From: Streptomyces triticirhizae
Lineage (GTDB): Bacteria > Actinomycetota > Actinomycetes > Streptomycetales > Streptomycetaceae
Reading direction: 5' to 3'
NCBI RefSeq assembly: GCF_003696235.1
Contig: NZ_RFFJ01000003.1
Location: forward strand, 40,987 to 104,986
Length of the DNA stretch: 64,000 nucleotides
Shown here: positions 25,601 through 32,812 of the stretch, piece after piece
Position numbering within the stretch: the first letter of the stretch is position 1
Layout: each line of letters starts with the position of its first letter
The notes under the pieces: generated by a model
Seen by the model: only the letters and a program-made list of their open reading frames with translations
What the model was told of the DNA's origin: nothing
Databases searched by the model: none
Translations under genes and position numbers: made by a program

Positions 25601-25750
25601 GGGGGAGCCGGCGTGGACCTGACGCCCCTCGCGAGGCTGCCCGGCCTGGGCCAGGTGACGCTCCTTGAGACGGAGTCCGTCAGCGGAGCCGACGCGCTGA
25701 GCGGGGTGACCGTGCGGCACAGCTGCTCCCGCTACCGGTCGACCCGCTGA
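22676..25750 (+). CDS. Bacterial NACHT (STAND) NTPase with leucine-rich C-terminus
   Basis: This is a 1024-residue NLR-like protein. Residues 1 to about 200 are helical and fit an N-terminal NNH-type effector region (VGVRLGSGVVAPLVRRLFKN ... ERLIATLDLLIERLPP). The NACHT ATPase follows: Walker A GGAGSGKT (257-264), Walker B RALLLVDGIDEIPEE (336-349) and sensor region VWLVTGRP. Next come NPLMCAVMCALHH and the conserved FVHRTFQDYLAARE. From about residue 790 the chain carries leucine-rich-repeat-like units (LGRLSALRELRLGRGVRVRD, LPGLGQVTLLE). Related bacterial NACHT proteins defend against phage. ATG 22676 is set by GGGAGGG six bases upstream. No separate effector gene is adjacent. Confidence 0.93.
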   Translation: MDVASVGVRLGSGVVAPLVRRLFKNPGPGAGLVDKPVRIDELVSFRGEKRTLGEREMAKLARELVDRGLKALGTEGAALAEERPALETALAETLHGLGRLDMDDAQAVRLGADRLAETLPDRSRELSAAGEAFYRALVRLACLHIVDFFSKRSTFVARTLVEQTRQNERLIATLDLLIERLPPRSTEDGGFEDRYRRYVAGRHGTLTIFGLDRDDEWPLDDAYLSLEATRREPGHEMPVVERAERALAGLDRVLLRGGAGSGKTTLVQWLAVTTAADTVPPGLNHLLGRVPFVLPLRTLARGDRELPGPGDFLSAVNCPHTPPAGWAERVLAAGRALLLVDGIDEIPEERRPATRAWLREMLREFPGNVWLVTGRPAAVAEDWLARERFVELALAPLSPADVGALIHRWHRAARGEEAEAHALLRAVRGRQDLARLATNPLMCAVMCALHHASHGYLPRGREALYEAALRMLLERRDRQRQVTHSITLDAASATQLLQKLAYWLIRNGDSEMDRPDAVAVIDGALPSMPQVRQQGSAEDVYRHLLERSGLLREPAEGLVDFVHRTFQDYLAAREAVEARDLPLLVKNAHRDQWEDVVRMAVAHGRPEERARLLRLLVRRGDQVKRHRLRLHLLAAACLEHATQLAPEVRELVTARLTELLPPRTWNEAVALAQTGSVVLELLPGPAELTSDEERLAVFETMRLVGGDVALNRLVEFCGCGDGEVERRLALCWTNFEPGSYAETVLPRLRPGEPVLVTRAEELPHLARTRTPYTTHGFAPEQLVSAGVADRCVRLSVTDPVDLAVLGRLSALRELRLGRGVRVRDVSFLKGLGLRAIELEMSEEQPLRGLQDLDDPETLVVWAYAPLSRLPRRVPVTWLTCVENFGSLTPVREWPRLRTVAFASGLRRLRPEDWRALSAVERLETLYCWGELGENLLESGVVLTNIRQLGFHSLPPGLDLSRLADAAPRLERLGLAGGAGVDLTPLARLPGLGQVTLLETESVSGADALSGVTVRHSCSRYRSTR

Positions 25751-25985
25751 GGACGTCCGTGAGCGGGGACGCGCTACCGCGACATACGGTCGGCCCCGAC
25801 CGGCCGACCGGATCACGTCCCGCACCCAGGCGAGCAACCTACGCACCGGGCGTCACCAACCTCCCGAGACAGAACACCCAGGCCAGGCGCTCACCGGGGA
25901 GTTGAGGTCGGGGGAGTGGTGGCCGTGATCGTCATGGCGCGGTCACGTCCGATCGGGGGCCGGTGCTTCGGGTTACGCTGCGGGC

Positions 25986-26798
25986 ATGGATGGGGCGCGG
26001 GGATCGCGGGTCGGGGCGCTGTTGCGGGAGTGGCGGCGGCGGAGAAGGCTGAGCCAGCTGGAGTTGTCGCTACTCGCCGAGACCTCGACGCGGCACCTGT
26101 CCTGTGTCGAGACGGGGAAGGCGCGGCCCAGTCGGGAGATGGTGCTGCGGCTGGCGGACGCGCTCGACGTTCCCCTCCGTGAGCGCAACTCCCTGCTCCT
26201 GGCGGCCGACTACGCGCCCGCCTACCGGGAGAGCGAGTGGGAGGACCAGGAGCTGACCCAGATCCGCGCCGCGTTGGACCAGATGTTGGCCGCGCACGAG
26301 CCGTATCCGGCCGTTGTCCTCGACCGCTACTGGAACGTTCGGGTCGCCAACCGGGCGATGCGCTCGCTCCTGGCCGACGTCCCGCCCCGGCTCCACGAGC
26401 CCACGCCGAACGTCTTCCGCCTGGTGCTGCACCCCGAGGGTTTGGCCGCCCGACTGGTGAACCTGGCCGAGGCCAGGGGCCACTTCCTGGGGTACCTGGG
26501 GCGCCAGGTCGACGGCACGGGTGACCCTCGGCTCCGCGCGCTCCTTGAGGAGGTGCGTTCCTATCCCCGGCCGGAGGGGCACCGGGAGGACGGGGCGTTC
26601 CTGCCGTCGGCCGTGCCGATCCAGGTTCCGTTGCGGGTGCGGTCGCCGCTGGGGGAGTTGGCGCTCTTCGGCACGATGGCGACGTTCGGCGCGCCGGCCG
26701 ATGTGACGTTGTCGGAGTTGGCGATCGAGTTGTTCTACCCGCTGGATGAGCGGACCGCCGACGCGTTGCGGCGGGCGGCCGCCGAGGCGGTCGGGTGA
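25986..26798 (+). CDS. XRE-family regulator with MmyB-like ligand-binding domain
   Basis: This is a 270-residue regulator. The helix-turn-helix spans RVGALLREWRRRRRLSQLEL, SLLAETSTRHLSCVETGKAR and PSREMVLRLADALDVPLRER. The remainder matches the MmyB-like PAS-type domain (PAVVLDRYWNVRVANRAMRS ... ADVTLSELAIELFYPLDERT). Members often control a divergent or neighbouring oxidoreductase gene, and none is adjacent here. No ribosome-binding site is present. A TACGCT hexamer ends 6 bases before the ATG, pointing to a leaderless mRNA. It closes the NACHT block and is convergent with a MarR gene. Confidence 0.9.
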   Translation: MDGARGSRVGALLREWRRRRRLSQLELSLLAETSTRHLSCVETGKARPSREMVLRLADALDVPLRERNSLLLAADYAPAYRESEWEDQELTQIRAALDQMLAAHEPYPAVVLDRYWNVRVANRAMRSLLADVPPRLHEPTPNVFRLVLHPEGLAARLVNLAEARGHFLGYLGRQVDGTGDPRLRALLEEVRSYPRPEGHREDGAFLPSAVPIQVPLRVRSPLGELALFGTMATFGAPADVTLSELAIELFYPLDERTADALRRAAAEAVG

Positions 26799-26819
26799 CC
26801 GGGCCGGCGGCCCCGTGGT

Positions 26820-27284
26820 TCAGCGGCCGTTGATCGCCGGGGCGGGCAGCGCGACCGGGACCTCAAGGCGGGCTATCAGCCGGTCGAGCAGCGCCACCAG
26901 CAGCGGGTCGTCCTCGTCGGCCGGGAGGGCGGACCAGACCGCGCGCACCCGTTCCGCCAGCCGCAGATGGGCCTCACGACCGCGCGGGGTGAGCCCCGCC
27001 ACCACCCGCCGCCGGTCGAGGGGATCGACCCTGCGGTGTACCAGGCCATCGTCCACGAGTTGGTCCACCAGCCGGGTCAGGGTCGGAGGCGGAAGCTGGG
27101 TCCGGTCGGCGATGGCCGTCATGCCCTGGCCCGGGCTCTCGGAGAGCAGCGACAGCACCCGCCAGGACTCCACCGAACACCCCGTCTCCTCCAGGGCGGT
27201 CCGCAGCCTGCGGGCCGCGAGCCGCTCGGCGCGCGACAGCAGGGCGGCCACATCGTCCGGGTGGGACGCGGCAGTTGGGGGCAT
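26820..27284 (-). CDS. MarR-family transcriptional regulator
   Basis: This is a 154-residue winged-helix regulator (WRVLSLLSESPGQGMTAIAD, RTQLPPPTLTRLVDQLVDDG, LVHRRVDPLDRRRVVAGLTP). DPLDRRR is the wing motif typical of MarR. Start ATG 27284 has AAGGAG upstream. It is divergent from the signal-less UrtA/AmiC-like gene at 27485, with a 200-base shared control region. It may therefore regulate that gene and possibly the urt operon beyond. Confidence 0.9.
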   Translation of the reverse strand: MPPTAASHPDDVAALLSRAERLAARRLRTALEETGCSVESWRVLSLLSESPGQGMTAIADRTQLPPPTLTRLVDQLVDDGLVHRRVDPLDRRRVVAGLTPRGREAHLRLAERVRAVWSALPADEDDPLLVALLDRLIARLEVPVALPAPAINGR

Positions 27285-27484
27285 CTCACTCCTTCGGACG
27301 ACGGGTCTCCATGGTACAAACGCCGGCGGGCATGGTCGTTCGACGCGGAGGCCCCGCCCCCGCCGGTCGCCCCTCCCGCGCCCCGCCCCAGCGCCCACGC
27401 TCCCGCAGCGCCCCGCTCCCCGGCCCGCATCTCGCTGTGCGGCCGCGCCGCCCGGCCCGGCCGCACAGGGGCCATCATGGGCGG

Positions 27485-28573
27485 ATGGCCCTCGGGGACT
27501 GGCTCGCGCCCGACGCCGACTCACTCGGCGTCGCCCTGGTGGTGCCCCGGCGCGGCCCCGCCGGAATCTTCGGCCCCGCCTGCGAGTTGTGCGCCCAGCT
27601 CGCCGCCGACGAGGTCAACGCCGACGGCGGCGTGCTCGGCCGCGCCCTCCGCCTGGTGCCGGTGGACGGCGGCGCCCCGCCGCACCGCGTGGCCGCCGAG
27701 GTCGAGGCGCTGGTCAGCGCCGGCATCGTGGAGGGCGTGACGGGCTGGCACATCTCCTCGGTCCGTCAGGCGGTCGCCCCCAGGGTCGCCCACCGGGTGC
27801 CCTATGTGTATACGGCCCTCTACGAGGGCGGCGAGGACTCGGCCGGTGTCTTCCTCACCAGCGAGACCCCCGACGGACAACTCCGCCCCGCCATGCGCCT
27901 GCTGGCCGCCGAGCGGCGGGTGCGCCGCTGGTACGTCGTCGGCAACGACTACGTCTGGCCCCGCCGCACGGCCCTCGCCGCCCGCCGCTACGCCCGCGAG
28001 GAGGCCGGCCGGATCGTCGGCGAGGACTATCTCCCGCTGGGCACCGAGGACTTCGCCCCCACGCTGCGCCGGATCGAGCGCAGCGAGGCCGACGCGGTGT
28101 TGATGCTGCTGGTCGGCAGCGACGCCGTGCGGTTCAACCGGGCCTTCGCCGCGTTGGGTCTGGACCGGCGCGCCCTGCGGCTGAGCACCCTGATGGACGA
28201 GAACATGCTCGCCGCCAGCGGCCCCGACGCCACCCGGGGCCTCAGCGCGACCGGCGGCTTCTTCGCCGCCCTGGCCACCGCCGACACCCTTGACTTCCAG
28301 GGGCGTTACACCGCCCGGTTCGGCGTGGACGCGCCGGCGCCCAGCGCCCTGGGCGAGTCCTGCTACGAGGGCGTGCTGCTGCTGGCGGCGTTGGTCGGTC
28401 GGGCCGGCTCGGTGGCGGTGCCGGCCATCGAGTCCACGGCGCCCGAGGTGAGTTACCAGGGCGCCCGGGGCGAACTGCGGCTGCGCGGCCGGCATGTGCG
28501 GCAGCGCATCTACCTCGCCGAGGCGGACGGCATGGACTTCGCCGTCACCGCTGACCTGGACGACTGGGCCTGA
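27485..28573 (+). CDS. Cytosolic UrtA/AmiC-like ligand-binding protein without signal peptide
   Basis: This is a 362-residue type I periplasmic-binding-fold protein (Peripla_BP_5/FmdD group). It shares blocks with the urtA product further downstream: [26 protein letters not shown] and RIVGEDYLPLGTEDF. Unlike UrtA it begins directly with the fold (MALGDWLAPDADSLGVALVV) and has no signal peptide or lipobox, so it should stay in the cytoplasm. AmiC of Pseudomonas, an amide sensor, is a known case of this arrangement, but no AmiR-like ANTAR partner is present. A sensor or decoy role for urea or short amides is an inference. The ATG 27485 has only a weak GGGCGG ahead of it. Confidence 0.8.
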   Translation: MALGDWLAPDADSLGVALVVPRRGPAGIFGPACELCAQLAADEVNADGGVLGRALRLVPVDGGAPPHRVAAEVEALVSAGIVEGVTGWHISSVRQAVAPRVAHRVPYVYTALYEGGEDSAGVFLTSETPDGQLRPAMRLLAAERRVRRWYVVGNDYVWPRRTALAARRYAREEAGRIVGEDYLPLGTEDFAPTLRRIERSEADAVLMLLVGSDAVRFNRAFAALGLDRRALRLSTLMDENMLAASGPDATRGLSATGGFFAALATADTLDFQGRYTARFGVDAPAPSALGESCYEGVLLLAALVGRAGSVAVPAIESTAPEVSYQGARGELRLRGRHVRQRIYLAEADGMDFAVTADLDDWA

Positions 28574-28582
28574 GACGCCGTG

Positions 28583-28602
28583 ATACTTCCGAACGGAAGT
28601 AT
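28583..28602. promoter_or_regulatory. Perfect 20-bp palindrome upstream of urtA
   Basis: ATACTTCCG-AA-CGGAAGTAT has 9-bp perfect arms and starts 10 bases after the stop of the UrtA-like gene. It looks like a dimeric repressor or activator site; a small intercistronic stem-loop is the alternative. Confidence 0.6.
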
Positions 28603-28639
28603 TAACCACCGTGAAATTCCCGGGTAATAAGGCGATTTG
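28602..28639 (+). promoter_or_regulatory. GlnR-box-like array upstream of urtA
   Basis: TTAAC-N6-GAAAT-N6-GTAAT-N6-ATTTG follows the spacing of the streptomycete GlnR site (gTnAC-N6-GaAAC units). The first three elements are close to consensus and the fourth is poor. The array lies about 120 bases ahead of urtA. Confidence 0.5.
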
Positions 28640-28758
28640 AAGCTGTGGCGTGCCCTCGTCGGGCGGCGTGGCCCGGCGTTCCCCTCGCACCCCCGGCCGC
28701 ACCCGCAGCCGCCGGGGACCAGTATCCCCGGTCCGTCCGGGGACAAGGAGGACGAGAG

Positions 28759-30006
28759 ATGCTCCCCATAGCCCGGGTACGCCGACTCGCCGCGATCGCG
28801 GTCGCCTCGGCCACCGCCCTCGCCCTGACCGCCTGTGGCGCCAAGACCGGCGAGGAGAGCGCCAACGCCGCCGCCACCGTCGACACCTCCGGCGACACCA
28901 TCAAGGTCGGCCTGCTGAACTCGCTCTCCGGCACCATGGCCATCAGCGAGGTGACGGTCCGCGACGCGCTGATGCTCGCCATCGAGGAGATCAACGCCGA
29001 CGGCGGCGTGTTGGGCAAGCAGATCGAGCCGATCAGCGAGGACGGCGCCTCGGACTGGCCCACCTTCGCCGAGAAGTCCGAGAAGCTCATCCAACAGGAC
29101 CAGGTGGCGGCCGTGTTCGGCTGCTGGACCTCCGCCAGCCGCAAGGCGGTGCTGCCCGTCTTCGAGCAGAACGGCTCGCTGCTGTTCTACCCCGTGCAGT
29201 ACGAGGGCCTGGAGCAGTCGCCCAACATCTTCTACACCGGGGCCACCACCAACCAGCAGATCGTTCCCGCCCTCGACTACCTGGTCGAGGAGGGCGTCGA
29301 GTCGCTGTACCTGGTCGGCAGCGACTACGTCTTCCCGCGTACCGCCAACCGGATCATCCGCGCCTACGCCGAGGAACACGGCATCGAGATCGTCGGCGAG
29401 GACTACGCCCCGCTGGGCTCCACCGAGTTCTCTACCATCGCCAACAAGGTCGAACAGGCCGGCGCCGACGCCGTGTTCAACACGCTCAACGGGGACAGCA
29501 ACGTCTCGTTCTTCTCCGAGTACGCGGCCACCGGCCTCACCGCCGAGACGATGCCCGTGCTGTCGGTCTCGATCGCCGAGGAGGAGGTCAAGAGCATCGG
29601 CGCCGAGAACCTGGAGGGCCAGCTGACCTCCTGGAACTACTACCAGACCACCGAGGGCGAGGCCAACGAGGAGTTCGTCGCCGCCTTCCAGGAGCGCTAC
29701 GGCGCCGACCGCCCCACATCCGACCCGATGGAGGCCGCCTACACCTCGGTCTACCTGTGGGCCGCGATGGTCGAGGAGGCCGGCTCCTTCGAGGTGGAGG
29801 ACGTCCGCGCGGCGGCCGACGGGATCACGTTCGAGGCCCCCGAGGGCACCGTCACCGTGGACGGCGAGACCCAGCACATCCACAAGACCGCGCGCATCGG
29901 CCGGATCGGCGCGGACGGCCTGATCACCGAGGTGTGGAGCAGCGAGGAGCCCATCAGGCCCGACCCCTACCTGAGGGACTACGACTGGGCCGAGGGCCTG
30001 TCCTGA
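28759..30006 (+). CDS. urtA: Urea ABC importer, solute-binding lipoprotein UrtA
   Basis: This is a 415-residue extracytoplasmic binding protein. It has a lipoprotein signal with lipobox ALTAC (Cys at about residue 26) followed by the UrtA fold: [63 protein letters not shown]-type [20 protein letters not shown] and [20 protein letters not shown]. These are strongly characteristic of urea/short-amide receptors. ATG 28759 follows AAGGAGG. It is first gene of urtABCDE and is preceded by a GlnR-like array. Confidence 0.95.
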   Translation: MLPIARVRRLAAIAVASATALALTACGAKTGEESANAAATVDTSGDTIKVGLLNSLSGTMAISEVTVRDALMLAIEEINADGGVLGKQIEPISEDGASDWPTFAEKSEKLIQQDQVAAVFGCWTSASRKAVLPVFEQNGSLLFYPVQYEGLEQSPNIFYTGATTNQQIVPALDYLVEEGVESLYLVGSDYVFPRTANRIIRAYAEEHGIEIVGEDYAPLGSTEFSTIANKVEQAGADAVFNTLNGDSNVSFFSEYAATGLTAETMPVLSVSIAEEEVKSIGAENLEGQLTSWNYYQTTEGEANEEFVAAFQERYGADRPTSDPMEAAYTSVYLWAAMVEEAGSFEVEDVRAAADGITFEAPEGTVTVDGETQHIHKTARIGRIGADGLITEVWSSEEPIRPDPYLRDYDWAEGLS

Positions 30007-30009
30007 CCC

Positions 30010-30906
30010 ATGACCGTCATCCTCAGCCAGTCGTTCACGGGCATCAGCATCGGCGCCGTGCTGCTGCTGATCGCCCTGGGCCTGTCCCTGACCTTCGGTC
30101 AGATGGGCGTGATCAACATGGCGCACGGCGAGTTCATCATGGCCGGCGCCTACACCGTCTACGTCGTCCAGAAGTCGATCGACTCCGCCGGCACCTCGCT
30201 GCTGATCTCCCTTCCCCTGGCCTTCCTGGTCGCCGGCGCCATGGGCGTGCTCCTGGAGTGGCTGCTGATCCGCCGCCTCTACGCCCGCCCGTTGGACACC
30301 CTGCTGGTCACCTGGGGTGTCTCGCTGATGCTCCAGCAGCTGGCCCGGGACATCTTCGGCGCGCCCAACGTGAACGCCCAGGCGCCGAGTTGGCTGAGCG
30401 GCCGGATCACCCTGGTCGACGGGGAGCACTCGTTGACCCTGGCGCACAGCCGGCTGTTCATCCTGGGCCTGGCGATCGCGGCGGTGGTCGCGCTCACCCT
30501 GACCCTGCGCCGCACCTCCCTGGGCCGGCGGATCAGGGCGGTGGTGCAGCACCGCGACCTCGCCGAGGCATCGGGGATCGCCACCGGCCGGGTCGACCGG
30601 ATCACCTTCTTCATCGGCTCGGGCCTGGCGGGGCTCGCCGGCGTCGCGCTGACGCTGGTGGGCCCGATCGGACCCACGATGGGCACCAACATCATCATCG
30701 ACGCCTTCCTGGTGATCGTGGTCGGCGGCATCGGCCAGCTGCGGGGCGCGGTGATCGCGGCGTTCGCGCTGGGCGTGTTGCAGGCCGTGATGGAGTACTC
30801 GACGACGGTCAGCGTCGCCCGGGTCACCGTGCTGGTCGCCATCGTGGCCTTCCTCCAGTGGCGTCCCCAAGGCATCTACACCCTGCGCACCCGGAGCCTG
30901 GCATGA
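30010..30906 (+). CDS. urtB: Urea ABC importer permease UrtB
   Basis: This is a 298-residue LivH/UrtB-type permease. It opens with SFTGISIGAVLLLIALGLSL, then TFGQMGVINMAHGEFIMAGA, the hallmark block of branched-chain/urea permeases, and ends FLQWRPQGIYTLR. About eight spans are predicted by eye. ATG is 4 bases after the urtA stop, and its own stop overlaps urtC by 4 bases (ATGA). Confidence 0.94.
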   Translation: MTVILSQSFTGISIGAVLLLIALGLSLTFGQMGVINMAHGEFIMAGAYTVYVVQKSIDSAGTSLLISLPLAFLVAGAMGVLLEWLLIRRLYARPLDTLLVTWGVSLMLQQLARDIFGAPNVNAQAPSWLSGRITLVDGEHSLTLAHSRLFILGLAIAAVVALTLTLRRTSLGRRIRAVVQHRDLAEASGIATGRVDRITFFIGSGLAGLAGVALTLVGPIGPTMGTNIIIDAFLVIVVGGIGQLRGAVIAAFALGVLQAVMEYSTTVSVARVTVLVAIVAFLQWRPQGIYTLRTRSLA

Positions 30907-32033
30907 CCGACCACCAGACCGAGACCGGGACCGGCAACGGGACCGGCGACGAGACCACGACCGGGAACGGGAGCGGGGCGCGGGGCGCGCGCTGGCGGCT
31001 GGCCGGCGGCTACGCGGCGGCCGCCGTGCTGCTGTTCGCCGTGGCGCCCGCCGTGCTGTCCGACTTCCGGCTCGAACAGCTCGCCCGCTACCTCTGCTTC
31101 GCCATGGTCGCCGTCGGCATCTCGCTGGCCTGGGGCCGCGGCGGGATGCTGACCCTGGGCCAGGGGCTCTTCTTCGGCCTCGGCGGCTACGCCATGGCCA
31201 TGCACCTCAAGCTCGCCGACGCCGGCCCGGGACAGCTGCCCGACTTCATGCTGCTCTACGGATCGACCGACCAACTCCCCTGGTGGTGGGAGCCGTTCCG
31301 CTCGCCGGTCGTCGCGATCGCCGCCGTCTTCCTGGTGCCGATGGCGGTGGCCGCCGTGATCGGCTTCCTGGTCTTCCGCCGGCGGGTGCGCGGCGCCTAC
31401 TTCGCGATCCTCAGCCAGGCCCTGGCCGCCGCCTTCGCCATCCTGCTCATCGGCCAGCAGGCCACCACCGGAGGCACCAACGGGCTGACCAACTTCCAGG
31501 GCTTCTTCGGCTTCGCCCTCAACGACCCGATCAACCGCAGGACCGTCTACTTCGTCATCGCCGGCACCCTGCTGGCGCTGATGCTCCTCACCCGCCAGCT
31601 CTTCCTCAGCCGCTACGGCGAACTGCTGGTAGCCGTCCGGGACTCGGAGGAGCGGGTCCGCTTCCTCGGCTACGACCCGGCGCTGGTCAAGCTGGTCGCC
31701 TATGTGGTCTCGGCCGGCATGGCCGGGCTGGCCGGGGCGCTGTTCGTGCCGGCGGTCGGGATCATCTCGCCGGCGCTGATCGGCATCGTGCCGTCCATCC
31801 AGTTCCTGATCGGCGCCGCCATCGGCGGCCGGGCCAGCCTGGTCGGGGCGGCGCTGGGCGCCATCGCCGTCGCCTGGGCCCAGACCACGCTCTCCGAGGA
31901 GTTCCCCGCCGCCTGGACCTACTTCCAGGCCGGCCTGTTCATCGTGGTCGTGGCCTTCCTGCCCGGCGGCCTGATCTCCCTGCGGCAGCTGCTCACCCGC
32001 CGCCGCCCGACCCCCCTGGGAGCGAGCACATGA
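30903..32033 (+). CDS. urtC: Urea ABC importer permease UrtC
   Basis: This is a 376-residue LivM/UrtC-type permease. Family blocks are ISLAWGRGGMLTLGQGLFFG, RVRGAYFAILSQALAAAFAI, GTNGLTNFQGFFGF and GFVLFLPGGL-like FLPGGLISLRQLL. The first 30 residues are an unusual hydrophilic leader dominated by Thr, Gly, Asn and Glu (TETGTGNGTGDETTTGNGSG), longer and lower in complexity than expected. ATGA overlaps join it to urtB and urtD. Confidence 0.93.
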   Translation: MTDHQTETGTGNGTGDETTTGNGSGARGARWRLAGGYAAAAVLLFAVAPAVLSDFRLEQLARYLCFAMVAVGISLAWGRGGMLTLGQGLFFGLGGYAMAMHLKLADAGPGQLPDFMLLYGSTDQLPWWWEPFRSPVVAIAAVFLVPMAVAAVIGFLVFRRRVRGAYFAILSQALAAAFAILLIGQQATTGGTNGLTNFQGFFGFALNDPINRRTVYFVIAGTLLALMLLTRQLFLSRYGELLVAVRDSEERVRFLGYDPALVKLVAYVVSAGMAGLAGALFVPAVGIISPALIGIVPSIQFLIGAAIGGRASLVGAALGAIAVAWAQTTLSEEFPAAWTYFQAGLFIVVVAFLPGGLISLRQLLTRRRPTPLGAST

Positions 32034-32812
32034 CCGAGGAGGCCCTGCACGGCCTGACGATCTCCGAACTGCGCGTCTCCTTCGACGGGTTCACCGCGGT
32101 GGACGGCGTGGACCTGCGGGTCGGCCCCGGCGACCTCAGGTTCCTCATCGGCCCCAACGGCGCGGGCAAGACGACCCTCGTCGACGCCGTCACCGGCCTG
32201 GCCAGGGCCACCGGATCGGTGCGGTTCGGCGGCCGGGAGCTGCTGGGCCGGCCGGTGCACCGGATCGCGCGGCTGGGCATCGGCCGCACCTTCCAGACCG
32301 CGACCGTCTTCGAGAACCTCACCGTCGTCCAGAACCTCGACATCGCCGCCGGCGCCGGCCGCCGCCCCCTCACCCTGCTGCGGCAGCGCCGTTCGGTGCC
32401 GCCCGAGGTGGACGAGGCGCTGACCACCGTCGGCCTCGCGCCGCACGCCCACCGGCTGGCCGGCACCCTCTCCCACGGCCAGAAGCAGTGGCTGGAGATC
32501 GGGATGCTGCTGGTTCAGAACGTCGAACTCCTGCTGCTGGACGAGCCGGTGGCCGGCATGAGCCACGAGGAACGGGATGCCACCGGCGCGTTGTTGCGCA
32601 CCGTGGCGTCCGAGCGCACGGTCGTGGTGATCGAGCACGACATGGAGTTCATGCGCGCCTTCGCCAGCAGCGTCACCGTGCTGCACGCCGGGCGGGTGCT
32701 CAGTGAGGGCAGTCCCGCCGAGGTGCGCGCCGACCCCCGGGTGCAGGAGGTCTATCTCGGCCACGCGCCCGAACGACCCACGGCCGCCGCGCACGTGGGG
32801 GAGGAGCCCTGA
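32030..32812 (+). CDS. urtD: Urea ABC importer ATPase UrtD
   Basis: This is a 260-residue ATPase. Walker A is GPNGAGKTT (41-49), then IGRTFQTATVFENLTVVQNL typical of UrtD. The signature region reads LSHGQKQWLEIGMLLVQ, the form usual for this subfamily in place of LSGGQ. Walker B is ELLLLDEPVAGM and the switch histidine is in VVIEHDMEF. The gene overlaps urtC (ATGA) and urtE (TGATG). Confidence 0.94.
   Translation: MTEEALHGLTISELRVSFDGFTAVDGVDLRVGPGDLRFLIGPNGAGKTTLVDAVTGLARATGSVRFGGRELLGRPVHRIARLGIGRTFQTATVFENLTVVQNLDIAAGAGRRPLTLLRQRRSVPPEVDEALTTVGLAPHAHRLAGTLSHGQKQWLEIGMLLVQNVELLLLDEPVAGMSHEERDATGALLRTVASERTVVVIEHDMEFMRAFASSVTVLHAGRVLSEGSPAEVRADPRVQEVYLGHAPERPTAAAHVGEEP

Noticed and set aside
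21122..25846. Very long minus-strand open frame (over 1500 codons) opposite the NACHT gene, continuous with the phosphotransferase frame
   Set aside because: It is a high-GC shadow: composition is His/Gln/Arg/Gly-rich with no domain, and the real phosphotransferase begins at ATG 21121 with a ribosome-binding site.
27285..27484. MarR operator between the divergent MarR and UrtA-like genes
   Set aside because: Only short ACCATG direct repeats were seen near 27310-27340. No dyad was convincing enough to list.
28510..30870. Minus-strand 786-codon frame over urtA and urtB
   Set aside because: Antisense shadow rich in Asp, Gly, His and Val. UrtA and UrtB on the plus strand are unambiguous.
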